From positions 1 to 10,415 of the forward strand of contig JAODGL010000148.1 of NCBI GenBank assembly GCA_025464585.1: 10,415 nucleotides of DNA, written 5' to 3'. Below the pieces are notes generated by a model, which worked only from the letters and a program-made list of their open reading frames with translations, did no database searches and was not told the DNA's origin. How positions within the stretch are numbered: position 1 is the stretch's first letter; the number at the start of each line of letters is the position of its first letter. The position numbers were made by a program, and so were the translations under genes. Positions 1 to 6,781 of this stretch are shown in pieces. The DNA comes from Methanosarcinales archaeon. Its GTDB lineage: Archaea; Halobacteriota; Syntropharchaeia; Alkanophagales; Methanospirareceae.

Positions 1-1
1 G

Positions 2-1012
2 GGTTCTTACGGTGGCAATAAATGGGGCGGTAAGTTCTTGAGAGCACCTGAGATATTTTATACGATTTTGAGGAAGGGTAAAGATAAACTGGTGCGGCTG
101 GGCGATATTGCGGAGGTTAGAAGAGGATTTACAACGGGAGCGAATGAGTTTTTCTATCTGCCGAGCAAGTATTTTGATATAAGGGATAAGGGCGATTATT
201 ACAGGTTGGTCCCGAAACGGGATGGTTTGCCAGACGATATAAAAATTGAGAAGGAGTTTTTGAAACCTGTGATAAAATCGCCGAGGGAATGTAAAACAAT
301 CATAATAAAGTCTGAGAATTTGAAGCACAAAGTTTTCTTATGTAACAAGTCAAAGAACGAATTGAAAGGAACTGGTGCGTTGAAATATATCGAATGGGAA
401 GAAGAATCAGAAACAAATAAGGAAAGGATTGAATTAAGGAAATTCGACAAAAGGCCTTCAACAAAAAACAGAGCAAGATGGTGGGATTTAGGAACTTGGA
501 TTTCTCCTAAAGTGATTTTTCCCTGTGGAATATCAGATATTTATCGTGTTTTTTATAATGAGGGTGTGGTGTTTGCGGATAAAAGAATGTATTTTTCTAA
601 TCCAGATGAATCCTTGAAAGAATATGTGTTGGTTACAAATTCAACCCTTTATGCTTTAAGTCAAGAGGTATTGTCTAGGGTTGGATTAGGAGAGGGACTG
701 TTAGACCTAACTGTTTATGAAATTGAAGATGTATTTATTTTACATCCGCTCCTGCTTAGCAAAAAGAAACTCGATATGGTATGGAAAAATAATTCTAAAA
801 GAGAAATAAAATCAATCTTTGAAGAATGTGGCATAGACCCGAGCAAGCCAATTCGTGAGCAGGAGCCGAATCCATTGCCCGATCGTGCGGAACTCGATAA
901 TATCATCTTTGATGAGCTGGGCTTAACAGAAGAAGAGCGGAAAGAGGTTTACCGCGCGGTTTGCGAACTGGTGAAGCAGAGGCTGGAGAAGGCGAGGAGT
1001 GTGAGAAGATGA
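2..1012 (+). CDS. Eco57I/TaqI-like DNA methylase, C-terminal part (5' truncated)
   Basis: The frame is open from base 2, so this is the last 336 residues of a longer gene; the TTG at 38 lies inside the conserved stretch WGGKFLRAPEI and is not a real start. The segment VRLGDIAEVRRGFTTGANEF is typical of the start of the target-recognition domain that follows the catalytic domain in Eco57I/TaqI-type adenine methylases and type IIG restriction enzymes. The rest of that domain follows, then a charged helical tail (LTEEERKEVYRAVCELVKQR) common at the end of these proteins. The catalytic NPPY motif and SAM site would lie before the window. By family, the enzyme methylates adenine in DNA at a specific site; whether it also cuts cannot be seen. 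Its stop overlaps the next start by ATGA, so the two are translationally coupled. Confident of family, unsure of subtype. Confidence 0.82.
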   Translation, partial: GSYGGNKWGGKFLRAPEIFYTILRKGKDKLVRLGDIAEVRRGFTTGANEFFYLPSKYFDIRDKGDYYRLVPKRDGLPDDIKIEKEFLKPVIKSPRECKTIIIKSENLKHKVFLCNKSKNELKGTGALKYIEWEEESETNKERIELRKFDKRPSTKNRARWWDLGTWISPKVIFPCGISDIYRVFYNEGVVFADKRMYFSNPDESLKEYVLVTNSTLYALSQEVLSRVGLGEGLLDLTVYEIEDVFILHPLLLSKKKLDMVWKNNSKREIKSIFEECGIDPSKPIREQEPNPLPDRAELDNIIFDELGLTEEERKEVYRAVCELVKQRLEKARSVRR

Positions 1013-1431
1013 CAGCCCATAAGGGGTTTACCCATGTTGCTTATTCTGATGAAGCATATTACAGCGAGGGTTTATATCATTCCATTTCACTCTTAACGCT
1101 CAGTATTGAAACAGCCGAACAACTCAGGGAAAAATTAGAGGATATTCTAAACAAATCTGGTATTTCTGAATTCAAATGGAAGAAAGTGAAAAAACGGAGT
1201 AAAAAGTATTATTTCTGTGCAAAGAAGATTTTAGATTTAGTTATAGACTTCGCATTAAAAAATAAAATTAGATGTTGTAAGAAGCATAAATTAGGTGTAA
1301 GCCTAAAAAGCAGTGAAGGGCTCTGGACGCCAAATCCAGGGAATCCTATAAATTTCTGGACATTTAAAGCGCAATCATCAAATGAAAAGACAAAGCAGGT
1401 ACCATTGTCGCATTTTAAGAGGGGGGGTTAA
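1009..1431 (+). CDS. DUF3800-like protein, C-terminally degraded (probable pseudogene)
   Basis: The start is the ATG at 1009, which overlaps the methylase stop (ATGA). Residues 1-88 resemble the N-terminus of DUF3800 proteins: a strand with an acidic pair (HVAYSDEAYYS, D14/E15), a short strand (YHSISLLTLS), a helix, then EFKWKKV and a second helix ending ALKNKIR. DUF3800 proteins are RNase H-like proteins of unknown function, often found beside restriction-modification genes, which fits the coupling here. In the family the next part should be a strand with another acidic residue. Here the frame instead gives CCKKHKLGV and about 45 residues of low-quality sequence ending one base before the next start. 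The protein is 140 aa, well short of the roughly 220-250 expected. I infer a deletion or recombination near 1270-1285. The last part is probably intergenic DNA that happens to be open. Confidence 0.62.
   Translation: MTAHKGFTHVAYSDEAYYSEGLYHSISLLTLSIETAEQLREKLEDILNKSGISEFKWKKVKKRSKKYYFCAKKILDLVIDFALKNKIRCCKKHKLGVSLKSSEGLWTPNPGNPINFWTFKAQSSNEKTKQVPLSHFKRGG
1347..1355 (+). promoter_or_regulatory. Candidate archaeal TATA box ahead of the decarboxylase
   Basis: TATAAATTT lies in the degenerate region after the DUF3800 fragment. An archaeal start site about 25-30 bases downstream would fall near 1376-1382. That gives either a short leader to the ATG at 1433 or a leaderless message from the in-frame ATG at 1382. 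Seen as a motif only. Confidence 0.35.
1419..1427 (+). promoter_or_regulatory. Ribosome binding site of the decarboxylase
   Basis: GAGGGGGGG stands five bases before the ATG at 1433 and is a plausible Shine-Dalgarno match. It is the reason for choosing 1433 over the in-frame ATG at 1382, which has no such site. The run of seven G could also be a sequencing-error site. Confidence 0.5.
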
Positions 1432-1432
1432 A

Positions 1433-2767
1433 ATGCAGATGCCAGAAGAGATGATAGCCAATAACGAAGGGGATAATTTGCTTTTAAACAAATTGCCGGG
1501 TTACATTAGATACAAAAACAACGAATTAATGATAGAGGACGTATCAGCAATGGAATTGGTAAGGGAATACGGAACTCCTCTATTTGTTATCTCAGAGAAA
1601 CAAATTAGACAAAATTACAATAGAATGCGCAGGGCATTCTCAGGGTATCCTAAATGCTTGATCGCTTACTCCTATAAGACCAATTACCTTCCCGCTGTTT
1701 GTAATGTCCTGCACAAGGAAGGAGCAGGTGCGGAAGTGGTTTCAGCATTTGAGCTGCATCTTGCAAGAAAACTGGGGGTATCATCATCAAAAATAATCTT
1801 TAACGGACCCGGAAAAAGCGATAGAGAGTTAGAAATGATTGTTGACGATGATATCGCACTGGTAAATGCTGATTCAATGGATGAACTGGAGAGGATTGAC
1901 CGGATAGCAGAGGCGAAAGGCGAAATTGTGAATGTAGGGATTCGTGTAAAGCCCGAAGTTCGCAATTACTTTGTGTGGTCTAAGTTTGGTATGGATATAG
2001 CCACCGGGCAGGCATTCAAAGCGTATCGAAGAGCATCTGAATTGAAGAACTTAAATGTTGTTGGGATGCATGCGCACATTGGTACTCAGATATGCAACAC
2101 CCGACCATATACCGAGAGCATACGCCAGATGGTGAAACTCATGTCCAGAATAAATGCAGAACTAGGGATTGAATTTAAATACTTTGATATTGGTGGTGGT
2201 TTTGGAGTGCCAGGTTTTACACCGCTTTTTCCAACAGAAGCGAAAGTTGAGAACCCTGCCACGATTGAAGAGTTTGGCGAATCTATCAGTAAGACTTTAC
2301 TCACTTGCGTATCAGATTATAAGTTACCTGAACCCACGCTGGTGCTGGAGCCCGGGCGGATAATCATAACAGACCCGGTACTTATCTTAACGATGGTTGA
2401 GGGTACAAAAGTAATTGGGGGGAGTACGAAGACGGTTGTGGTAGATGCGGGAGTAAACCTGCTCATGTTCGCACCTTATTATTATCATCGTATTGTTCCG
2501 GTTGTGAACACCGGGAGTGCGAAAGAAGCGGTTGATGTTTATGGTCCGCTGTGTATGCAAATGGATGTTCTGGGTGTGAACAGGAAGTTGCCGGTATTGA
2601 AACGAGGCGATTTTCTCGCTATTCTGGATGCCGGGGCTTACAGCATATCGCTATCCCAGCAATTTATTAGACCCCGCCCGCCGGTTGTGATGGTTACCGG
2701 GAGAAGGAAAAGACTGGTCAGGCGAGGGGAAACGTTCGAGGATATACTTAGGTTGGATATATTATAG
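1433..2767 (+). CDS. PLP-dependent decarboxylase, DAP/ornithine decarboxylase fold (fold III)
   Basis: A 444-aa alanine-racemase-fold decarboxylase. Visible landmarks: the PLP lysine K82 in AYSYKTN, SKFGMD (183-188), HAHIGTQ (213-219, H215 stacking on PLP), the glycine-rich phosphate loop DIGGGFG (252-258), EPGR (306-309), the partner-subunit cysteine C374 in GPLC with D378, and GAYSIS (401-406). All catalytic positions look intact, so it should be active as a dimer that removes CO2 from an amino acid. It resembles diaminopimelate decarboxylase but also the decarboxylases of secondary pathways, including the exosortase A-associated type. No other lysine-synthesis gene is nearby, and an acyl-AMP ligase and an ATP-grasp ligase lie in the same window, so a biosynthetic side pathway is more likely than LysA. 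The substrate cannot be read. The pentapeptide gene follows after 49 bases on the same strand. An alternative start at 1382 would add 17 residues. Confidence 0.85.
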   Translation: MQMPEEMIANNEGDNLLLNKLPGYIRYKNNELMIEDVSAMELVREYGTPLFVISEKQIRQNYNRMRRAFSGYPKCLIAYSYKTNYLPAVCNVLHKEGAGAEVVSAFELHLARKLGVSSSKIIFNGPGKSDRELEMIVDDDIALVNADSMDELERIDRIAEAKGEIVNVGIRVKPEVRNYFVWSKFGMDIATGQAFKAYRRASELKNLNVVGMHAHIGTQICNTRPYTESIRQMVKLMSRINAELGIEFKYFDIGGGFGVPGFTPLFPTEAKVENPATIEEFGESISKTLLTCVSDYKLPEPTLVLEPGRIIITDPVLILTMVEGTKVIGGSTKTVVVDAGVNLLMFAPYYYHRIVPVVNTGSAKEAVDVYGPLCMQMDVLGVNRKLPVLKRGDFLAILDAGAYSISLSQQFIRPRPPVVMVTGRRKRLVRRGETFEDILRLDIL

Positions 2768-2816
2768 TAATAAGGTCTAAGTTATTTTACAGTGAATGCG
2801 ACGACGGTGGTAAGAA

Positions 2817-5315
2817 ATGGTTGGCGAAAAATCGATTATAGATAAAATAAAAGACGTAGCGGTTACTCATAAAACTATTACAGCTATTATTGTATCTGCA
2901 TCAATTGCTGTTATTCTTATCCTCCTGATATCATATCTTGTTATACTTCTATCTCCTCTATCCTTCCATATTTCACGATTTTTGGTGACTGACGCTACGA
3001 ATGCACGGTATATACTGAGTGCTATTGCACAATCAGAGGCAGCAATTATTGGTATCATGTTTACAGCAATATTAATCATTTTTCAAGTGTTAGTGAAAAG
3101 TAATCCTGATATAAAAGAACTCTCAAATCTTTTGACATCTCCAATTGTTGCTATCACAATCATAGTGTATGCAATAGCAATTGGGTATGATCTTATCCTA
3201 TTACACTTTATCAAGGAAGGGACCAAAATAAATGTTTTTCCACCAATTTTTGTGATGATCTTTCTTATCCTTTTTTCATTTGTGGTAATTATAGTTATGC
3301 TAATAAATATACACCAAAAAGCTATTGCTGGAGGTGTACGCGCGGGAGCGCGAAAATTTTTAAAGGATGCAGGTTTAACCAATGAATCTTTTATTGGTGT
3401 TAAATTGGCAGAAGCGAAGTTTATAAGAGCACACTTAGAGGGATCGGACTTTACAGCTGCTGATTTGCATAGATCTACCTTTAATGATGCTTATTTACGT
3501 GGAGCTACCTTTGATAATGCTGATTTGCGCGATGTTGACTTAAGCAATGCTATGTTAACGAATGTTAACTTGAATGGAGCAGATTTACGAGGTGCAAACT
3601 TGTCTGACATCGAAAACATGAGTGGTTGCAATCTATGGATGGCTAAGTTAAGTGGGGCAAATTTAACCAGGGCTAACTTAAGCGGTGTTGCCCTATGGAA
3701 GGCTAACATGAGAGGTGCAATCGTGACGGGTATCAATCAAGAGGAGGAGGTGGCTAAATGTAACGTTGATTTAGGTGGTGTTGATTTGAGTGGTGCATAT
3801 CTTAATGGAGCGAATTTAAAGAAAGCAAACTTATGTAGAGCTTGTTTGAGTGGTGCTAATTTAGTGGGAGCTAATCTAAGCGAAGCTGATTTGAGATTTA
3901 CGGATTTGACTGGAGCTAACTTGAGTGAGGCTGACTTAAGAGGAGCTAATTTGGTTGGGGCTGATTTAACTGGTGCTAATTTAAAGAACGCTAAGTTAAA
4001 AGATGCTAAATTGAAGGATGGTGATATGAAAGAAAGGCGTTTGCGAGGAAAGGAATTAGGCAGATACCTAAGTAATATAGGCATAGACCGCCTAAGTAAT
4101 ATTGATTTGATTGGAGTGGACTTAAAGGGTGCTGATTTACATGATGTGGATTTGAAGGGAAAAATATTAAGGGACACTGACATGAGATTTGCTAATTTGA
4201 CGAATGCACATCTGGAAAAAGCAGACCTACGTAGAGCAGATTTGAGATTTGCAGATTTAAGAGGTACAATATTTGAGAATGCTGATTTGAGAAATGCTGA
4301 TTTGAGAAATGCTAAATTTGATAATACGAAATTTAAAGGTGCTATTTTGAAAGGTGCTAAATTTTGCGCCAATGTTGACAAAGGTAAGATGAAGGATGCT
4401 GATTTGGAAGAGGACAACATGAGTAAGGAGAAAGTACCAGTGGAGGAGATTAACCTGAGTGGAGCTGCTCTTGATAATGTTGATTTGAGCGAGATTGATC
4501 TGTGTGGAATTAACTTGGAAGGGGCGGTCTTTTTGGATGCTAAATTGGAGAATATTGATTGGGCAGGAATTAACGTAAAAGGAGTTTATCTAAGTGGAAA
4601 AGATATAGAAAATGATGAGATCATGGATGACTTGGCGAGGAGAGGCGCTGTTTTTGAGGAGAACGCATCAAATTATGACTCAGATGAGATCACAGGAAAA
4701 ATACAGCAAGGTAAGTCTATAAGTGAATACATGTTCATAGGGATAAACTTGCTGCAAAAGGTTGATTTGAAAGGTGCTGACTTACGTGATGCAAATTTAG
4801 TCGTGGCAGATATGCGTGGAACTAATTTAAATAATGCTAAACTGGACGGTGCAAAAATGAGCGGAGCACGCATGGAAGGAATACATCTGGAAAACGCTTT
4901 CATGAAAAAATCCAATTTGGCAGGAGCTATTCTGAGTAACGCTCACTTAAAAGGAACTGTCTTGGAAGAGGCCATTTTAAGTGGCGCTAACTTGTCAGGA
5001 ACTAATTTACGCGAAGCTAAGATGCGTAGGGCAAACTTGAGTGGTACCAACTTGAATGGGGTAACTTTTTATAAGGCTGATTTGAGTAAAACTAACTTAA
5101 GTGGCGCTAACTTGTATAAAGCAGATCTACGTGAGGCGGACTTACGTGGTGCTGACCTCAGCGGATCAAATCTGAGTGAAGCAGACTTACGTGGTACCAA
5201 ACTTGATGGAGCCATATTAAGTGGGGTAAAAGGAGTTGAACAACAAAAAAGTTTGCCAGTAAGTTTGCCAATAATGGTTGAGTTTCATGCAGAAGAGGGA
5301 CACTCTTGTAGGTAA
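2817..5315 (+). CDS. Membrane-anchored pentapeptide-repeat protein
   Basis: The 832-aa product starts at ATG 2817 with GGTGG six bases upstream. Residues 1-170 carry four hydrophobic segments, about 21-48, 68-93, 108-131 and 141-165, so the protein is in the membrane. From about 191 onward come A(D/N)LXX pentapeptide repeats, which fold as a right-handed four-sided helix. The blocks are roughly 191-304, 316-400, 427-517, 545-593 and 644-803, split by charged non-repeat stretches (about 401-426, 518-544 and 594-643). Such solenoids act as binding scaffolds; no enzymatic site is visible, and a gyrase-protecting Qnr-like role is unlikely for a membrane form of this size. The last 12 residues (821-832, from VEFHAEEG to the stop) are encoded inside the terminal inverted repeat of the insertion sequence. 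The original protein may have ended at M820. It may share a transcript with the decarboxylase. Confidence 0.85.
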   Translation: MVGEKSIIDKIKDVAVTHKTITAIIVSASIAVILILLISYLVILLSPLSFHISRFLVTDATNARYILSAIAQSEAAIIGIMFTAILIIFQVLVKSNPDIKELSNLLTSPIVAITIIVYAIAIGYDLILLHFIKEGTKINVFPPIFVMIFLILFSFVVIIVMLINIHQKAIAGGVRAGARKFLKDAGLTNESFIGVKLAEAKFIRAHLEGSDFTAADLHRSTFNDAYLRGATFDNADLRDVDLSNAMLTNVNLNGADLRGANLSDIENMSGCNLWMAKLSGANLTRANLSGVALWKANMRGAIVTGINQEEEVAKCNVDLGGVDLSGAYLNGANLKKANLCRACLSGANLVGANLSEADLRFTDLTGANLSEADLRGANLVGADLTGANLKNAKLKDAKLKDGDMKERRLRGKELGRYLSNIGIDRLSNIDLIGVDLKGADLHDVDLKGKILRDTDMRFANLTNAHLEKADLRRADLRFADLRGTIFENADLRNADLRNAKFDNTKFKGAILKGAKFCANVDKGKMKDADLEEDNMSKEKVPVEEINLSGAALDNVDLSEIDLCGINLEGAVFLDAKLENIDWAGINVKGVYLSGKDIENDEIMDDLARRGAVFEENASNYDSDEITGKIQQGKSISEYMFIGINLLQKVDLKGADLRDANLVVADMRGTNLNNAKLDGAKMSGARMEGIHLENAFMKKSNLAGAILSNAHLKGTVLEEAILSGANLSGTNLREAKMRRANLSGTNLNGVTFYKADLSKTNLSGANLYKADLREADLRGADLSGSNLSEADLRGTKLDGAILSGVKGVEQQKSLPVSLPIMVEFHAEEGHSCR
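3387..5225 (+). repeat. Degenerate 15-bp coding repeat array (pentapeptide)
   Basis: The DNA repeats with a 15-base period matching codons such as GCT-GAT-TTG-AGT-GGT. Some longer stretches recur nearly exactly, for example AGTGGCGCTAACTTGT at about 4980 and 5100. The array explains the long periodic antisense frames on the minus strand, which are not genes. It is a likely place for repeat-number change or assembly error. Confidence 0.7.
5273..5305 (+). repeat. Left terminal inverted repeat of the IS
   Basis: It begins AATGGTTGAGTTT and ends GGGACACTC. Aligned without gaps to the reverse complement of 6582-6614 it differs at 7 of 33 positions. It overlaps the last codons of the pentapeptide gene. 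Confidence 0.75.
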
Positions 5316-5326
5316 AGAGAGTGTCC
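5298..5326 (+). promoter_or_regulatory. Hairpin at the transposase start
   Basis: GGACACTCT (5298-5306) pairs perfectly with AGAGTGTCC (5318-5326) across an 11-base loop. The stem reuses the inner end of the left terminal repeat and covers the GTG candidate start at 5321, just before the ATG at 5330. On a transcript read through from the pentapeptide gene it would fold over the initiation region. Hairpins like this limit transposase expression from outside promoters in several IS families; that role is an inference here. Confidence 0.45.
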
Positions 5327-6559
5327 GAAATGAACAAAAAGTTATTAATATTTAAACGTAAGAGGGCAAAAGAACTACACGAGAAAGGCTGGAGTAACCG
5401 CAAGATAGCACGTCATCTACTGGCAAGCAAAAACAGTGTAGGTAAATGGGTGCAGATGGATGAAAGCGAAATATCAAATGATAACCGAGGCGGGAAAAAG
5501 GGGAAATCGAGAAAATACACGCCTGAAATAAAACAGCAAATTATAAAAATAAGAAAAGACCTGGAGAAAGAAGACAGCTATTTTATCGGTTCAATGATGG
5601 TAAAGAAAAATTATGAAAAACAGACGGGCGAAAAAGTCTCAAAGTCCTATGTAGACAGAGTATTGAAGGAGGCAGGAATGGTGAAAAGCCCGGGAAAGAA
5701 GAGAAAAGGGCGGAGCAAATACATGAAATATCTTGAATATACGCTGACCAAATTGGGCAAAAGCATGATGAGCATTGATTTTATCGGCCCGAAGTATCTC
5801 AAAGGATCAGACAACAGAATTAATTTCCTCTCTTGCAAATACATTCGCCCGGAAAAGCGGGGCATAGCAACGAGAATTGAAGGACAGACTACTGAAGAGA
5901 CGATAACTGCATTGAAAGAAATCTGGAGAACGCACCCAATCCCAGAAGTATTGAAAATAGACAATGATTCCGCATTCGGGGCTAATTTGCCGCACGAGAG
6001 GCACATAGGCAAACTTGCGTTCTTCCTGCTTAATCTGGGCGTTTATCCTTTGTACATAGCTCCGAGAAGCCCGTGGAATAACGGGCAGGTAGAAAGATTT
6101 AACAGCGTCTTCTCAAAGAAATTCTGGAATAAACTGCAGTTCAGCGATGAACAGGAAATTGACGTCAAGATCGAGGGTTTTAATGTCGCTTATGAAAAGT
6201 ATTCGCAATTGATCTCAAACAATCCTGAGATTAACGAGGAAAACATTAAGTATATGGATGATTTTAAGAACGTGAATCTGGAAAATAAAGGTGTCGAACA
6301 TTTCAAGGCGGACAAAATCTATTTTTTACGGATTGTGAGGCGAAAGAACGATAAAGGCAGCGATAACGAGTACGGATTCATTGACATTCTGAAACACGAG
6401 ATAAAGTTGCCAAAAGATCTGATCAATCTGTTCGTATTCTGTGTTTTAGATCTTAAATCGAAGCTTCTCAAGATTAATATCGAGCTGGATGACGGGTCCT
6501 TGAAAGAGGTCAAATCAATGGCGTTCGTAATAAAAAATGTTATATATAATCAAGCATAG
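5321..6559 (+). CDS. DDE transposase of the IS (rve core, IS481-like)
   Basis: The 412-aa enzyme catalyses movement of the surrounding element. A helix-turn-helix lies at about 14-45 (ELHEKGWSNRKIARHLL, then SVGKWV), followed by a linker and a second helical DNA-binding part. The integrase-type catalytic domain has D153 in MSIDFIGP, D214 in LKIDNDSAF and E258 in SPWNNGQVERFN, so all three acidic residues are present. The C-terminal 100 residues form an extra strand-rich region. The start is uncertain: GTG 5321 has AGGT seven bases upstream, while ATG 5330 (three codons later) follows GAGAG. No frameshift or internal stop is seen, so it is probably functional. The gene ends 22 bases before the right terminal repeat. 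Confidence 0.88.
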   Translation: MSEMNKKLLIFKRKRAKELHEKGWSNRKIARHLLASKNSVGKWVQMDESEISNDNRGGKKGKSRKYTPEIKQQIIKIRKDLEKEDSYFIGSMMVKKNYEKQTGEKVSKSYVDRVLKEAGMVKSPGKKRKGRSKYMKYLEYTLTKLGKSMMSIDFIGPKYLKGSDNRINFLSCKYIRPEKRGIATRIEGQTTEETITALKEIWRTHPIPEVLKIDNDSAFGANLPHERHIGKLAFFLLNLGVYPLYIAPRSPWNNGQVERFNSVFSKKFWNKLQFSDEQEIDVKIEGFNVAYEKYSQLISNNPEINEENIKYMDDFKNVNLENKGVEHFKADKIYFLRIVRRKNDKGSDNEYGFIDILKHEIKLPKDLINLFVFCVLDLKSKLLKINIELDDGSLKEVKSMAFVIKNVIYNQA

Positions 6560-6581
6560 TTAATAACATAAAGGGGTGTCT

Positions 6582-6614
6582 GAGTGTCCCACCTTTGCTC
6601 TAAACTCAACCGTT
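6582..6614 (-). repeat. Right terminal inverted repeat of the IS
   Basis: Reverse complement of the left repeat with 7 mismatches in 33. Its inner end GAGTGTCCC is an exact inverse of GGGACACTC at 5297-5305, and the GGTTGAGTTT block near the outer end is also exact. Confidence 0.75.
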
Positions 6615-6649
6615 AATGTAGGGAGGGGGGAATAATATTTGGTGCGTCT

Positions 6650-6781
6650 TTAAATCTTTCGTGGTCTATCAAAATACAAGGCTTGCAAACTTTTACCGCC
6701 TAAACCAAGATACCCCCCTTCGTAAGAGAATATAGCCTGCCGTTCCATAGATGGCTTCACATATTTTTTCTTCTTTTCCAT
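6650..6781 (-). CDS. Candidate RiPP precursor peptide, 43 aa
   Basis: This small gene on the minus strand starts at ATG 6781, inside the last 25 bases of the ATP-grasp gene in another frame, and stops with TAA at 6650. GGAGGGG precedes the start with a four-base gap, an excellent ribosome binding site. The peptide starts MEKKKKYVKPSMERQ, continues SYEGGYLGLGGKSLQ and ends FDRPRKI. A lysine-rich start followed by YxxP (Y7, P10) is the pattern of leader peptides that bind PqqD-like recognition elements, as in lasso and other ribosomal peptides. A glycine-rich middle (G22, G23, G26, G28, G29) could mark the leader/core border. There is no cysteine or threonine; possible modification sites are E21, K30, S31, D38, K42 and the C-terminal carboxylate. 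Coupling to an ATP-grasp enzyme behind a PqqD-like gene supports a substrate role. A chance frame cannot be excluded. Confidence 0.6.
   Translation of the reverse strand: MEKKKKYVKPSMERQAIFSYEGGYLGLGGKSLQALYFDRPRKI

Larger units (their letters stand above)
5273..6614. mobile_element. Insertion sequence, about 1.34 kb, IS481-like DDE type
   Basis: Two imperfect 33-bp inverted repeats (5273-5305 and 6582-6614, 26 of 33 positions matching) enclose one transposase gene. Size, single open frame and an rve-type DDE domain fit the IS481 group; the exact family is an inference. The 5-mer TAATG occurs at 5272-5276 and 6614-6618, close to both ends, and may be the target duplication, although it does not sit symmetrically against the repeats. 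The element looks intact. It landed at the 3' end of the pentapeptide gene and separates it from the convergent peptide/ATP-grasp/PqqD unit. Confidence 0.75.

Noticed and set aside
1321..1341. A 5-bp stem with a 7-base loop (CTGGA-CGCCAAA-TCCAG) resembling a tRNA anticodon arm with anticodon CCA.
   Set aside because: Position 33 is G instead of T, and no D arm, T arm (no TTC loop) or acceptor stem can be formed around it on either strand. It is a small chance hairpin, and a second CTGGA at 1356 offers an alternative pairing.
1324..1369. A short alternative frame in the degenerate zone that reads as LDAKSRESYKFLDI and then stops, like the tail of a protein.
   Set aside because: An in-frame stop lies a few codons upstream and there is no start or ribosome site; too short to support a gene remnant.
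1382..1432. Upstream in-frame ATG that would extend the decarboxylase by 17 residues.
   Set aside because: The extra residues do not look like part of the family, and the GAGGGGGGG site favours ATG 1433. A leaderless start at 1382 remains possible because of the TATA-like box at 1347.
3737..4420. Long antisense frame of 227 codons opposite the pentapeptide gene.
   Set aside because: Its K/S/A/P/L-rich periodic translation is the mirror of the 15-base coding repeat; it has no ribosome site and lies inside a clear gene.
5647..6012. Antisense frame of 121 codons opposite the transposase.
   Set aside because: It overlaps the catalytic core of an evident transposase and shows no domain or start signal.
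6615..6649. Possible terminator between the IS and the small peptide gene.
   Set aside because: The 35 bases contain a G run and AT-rich sequence but no stem followed by a T run on either strand.
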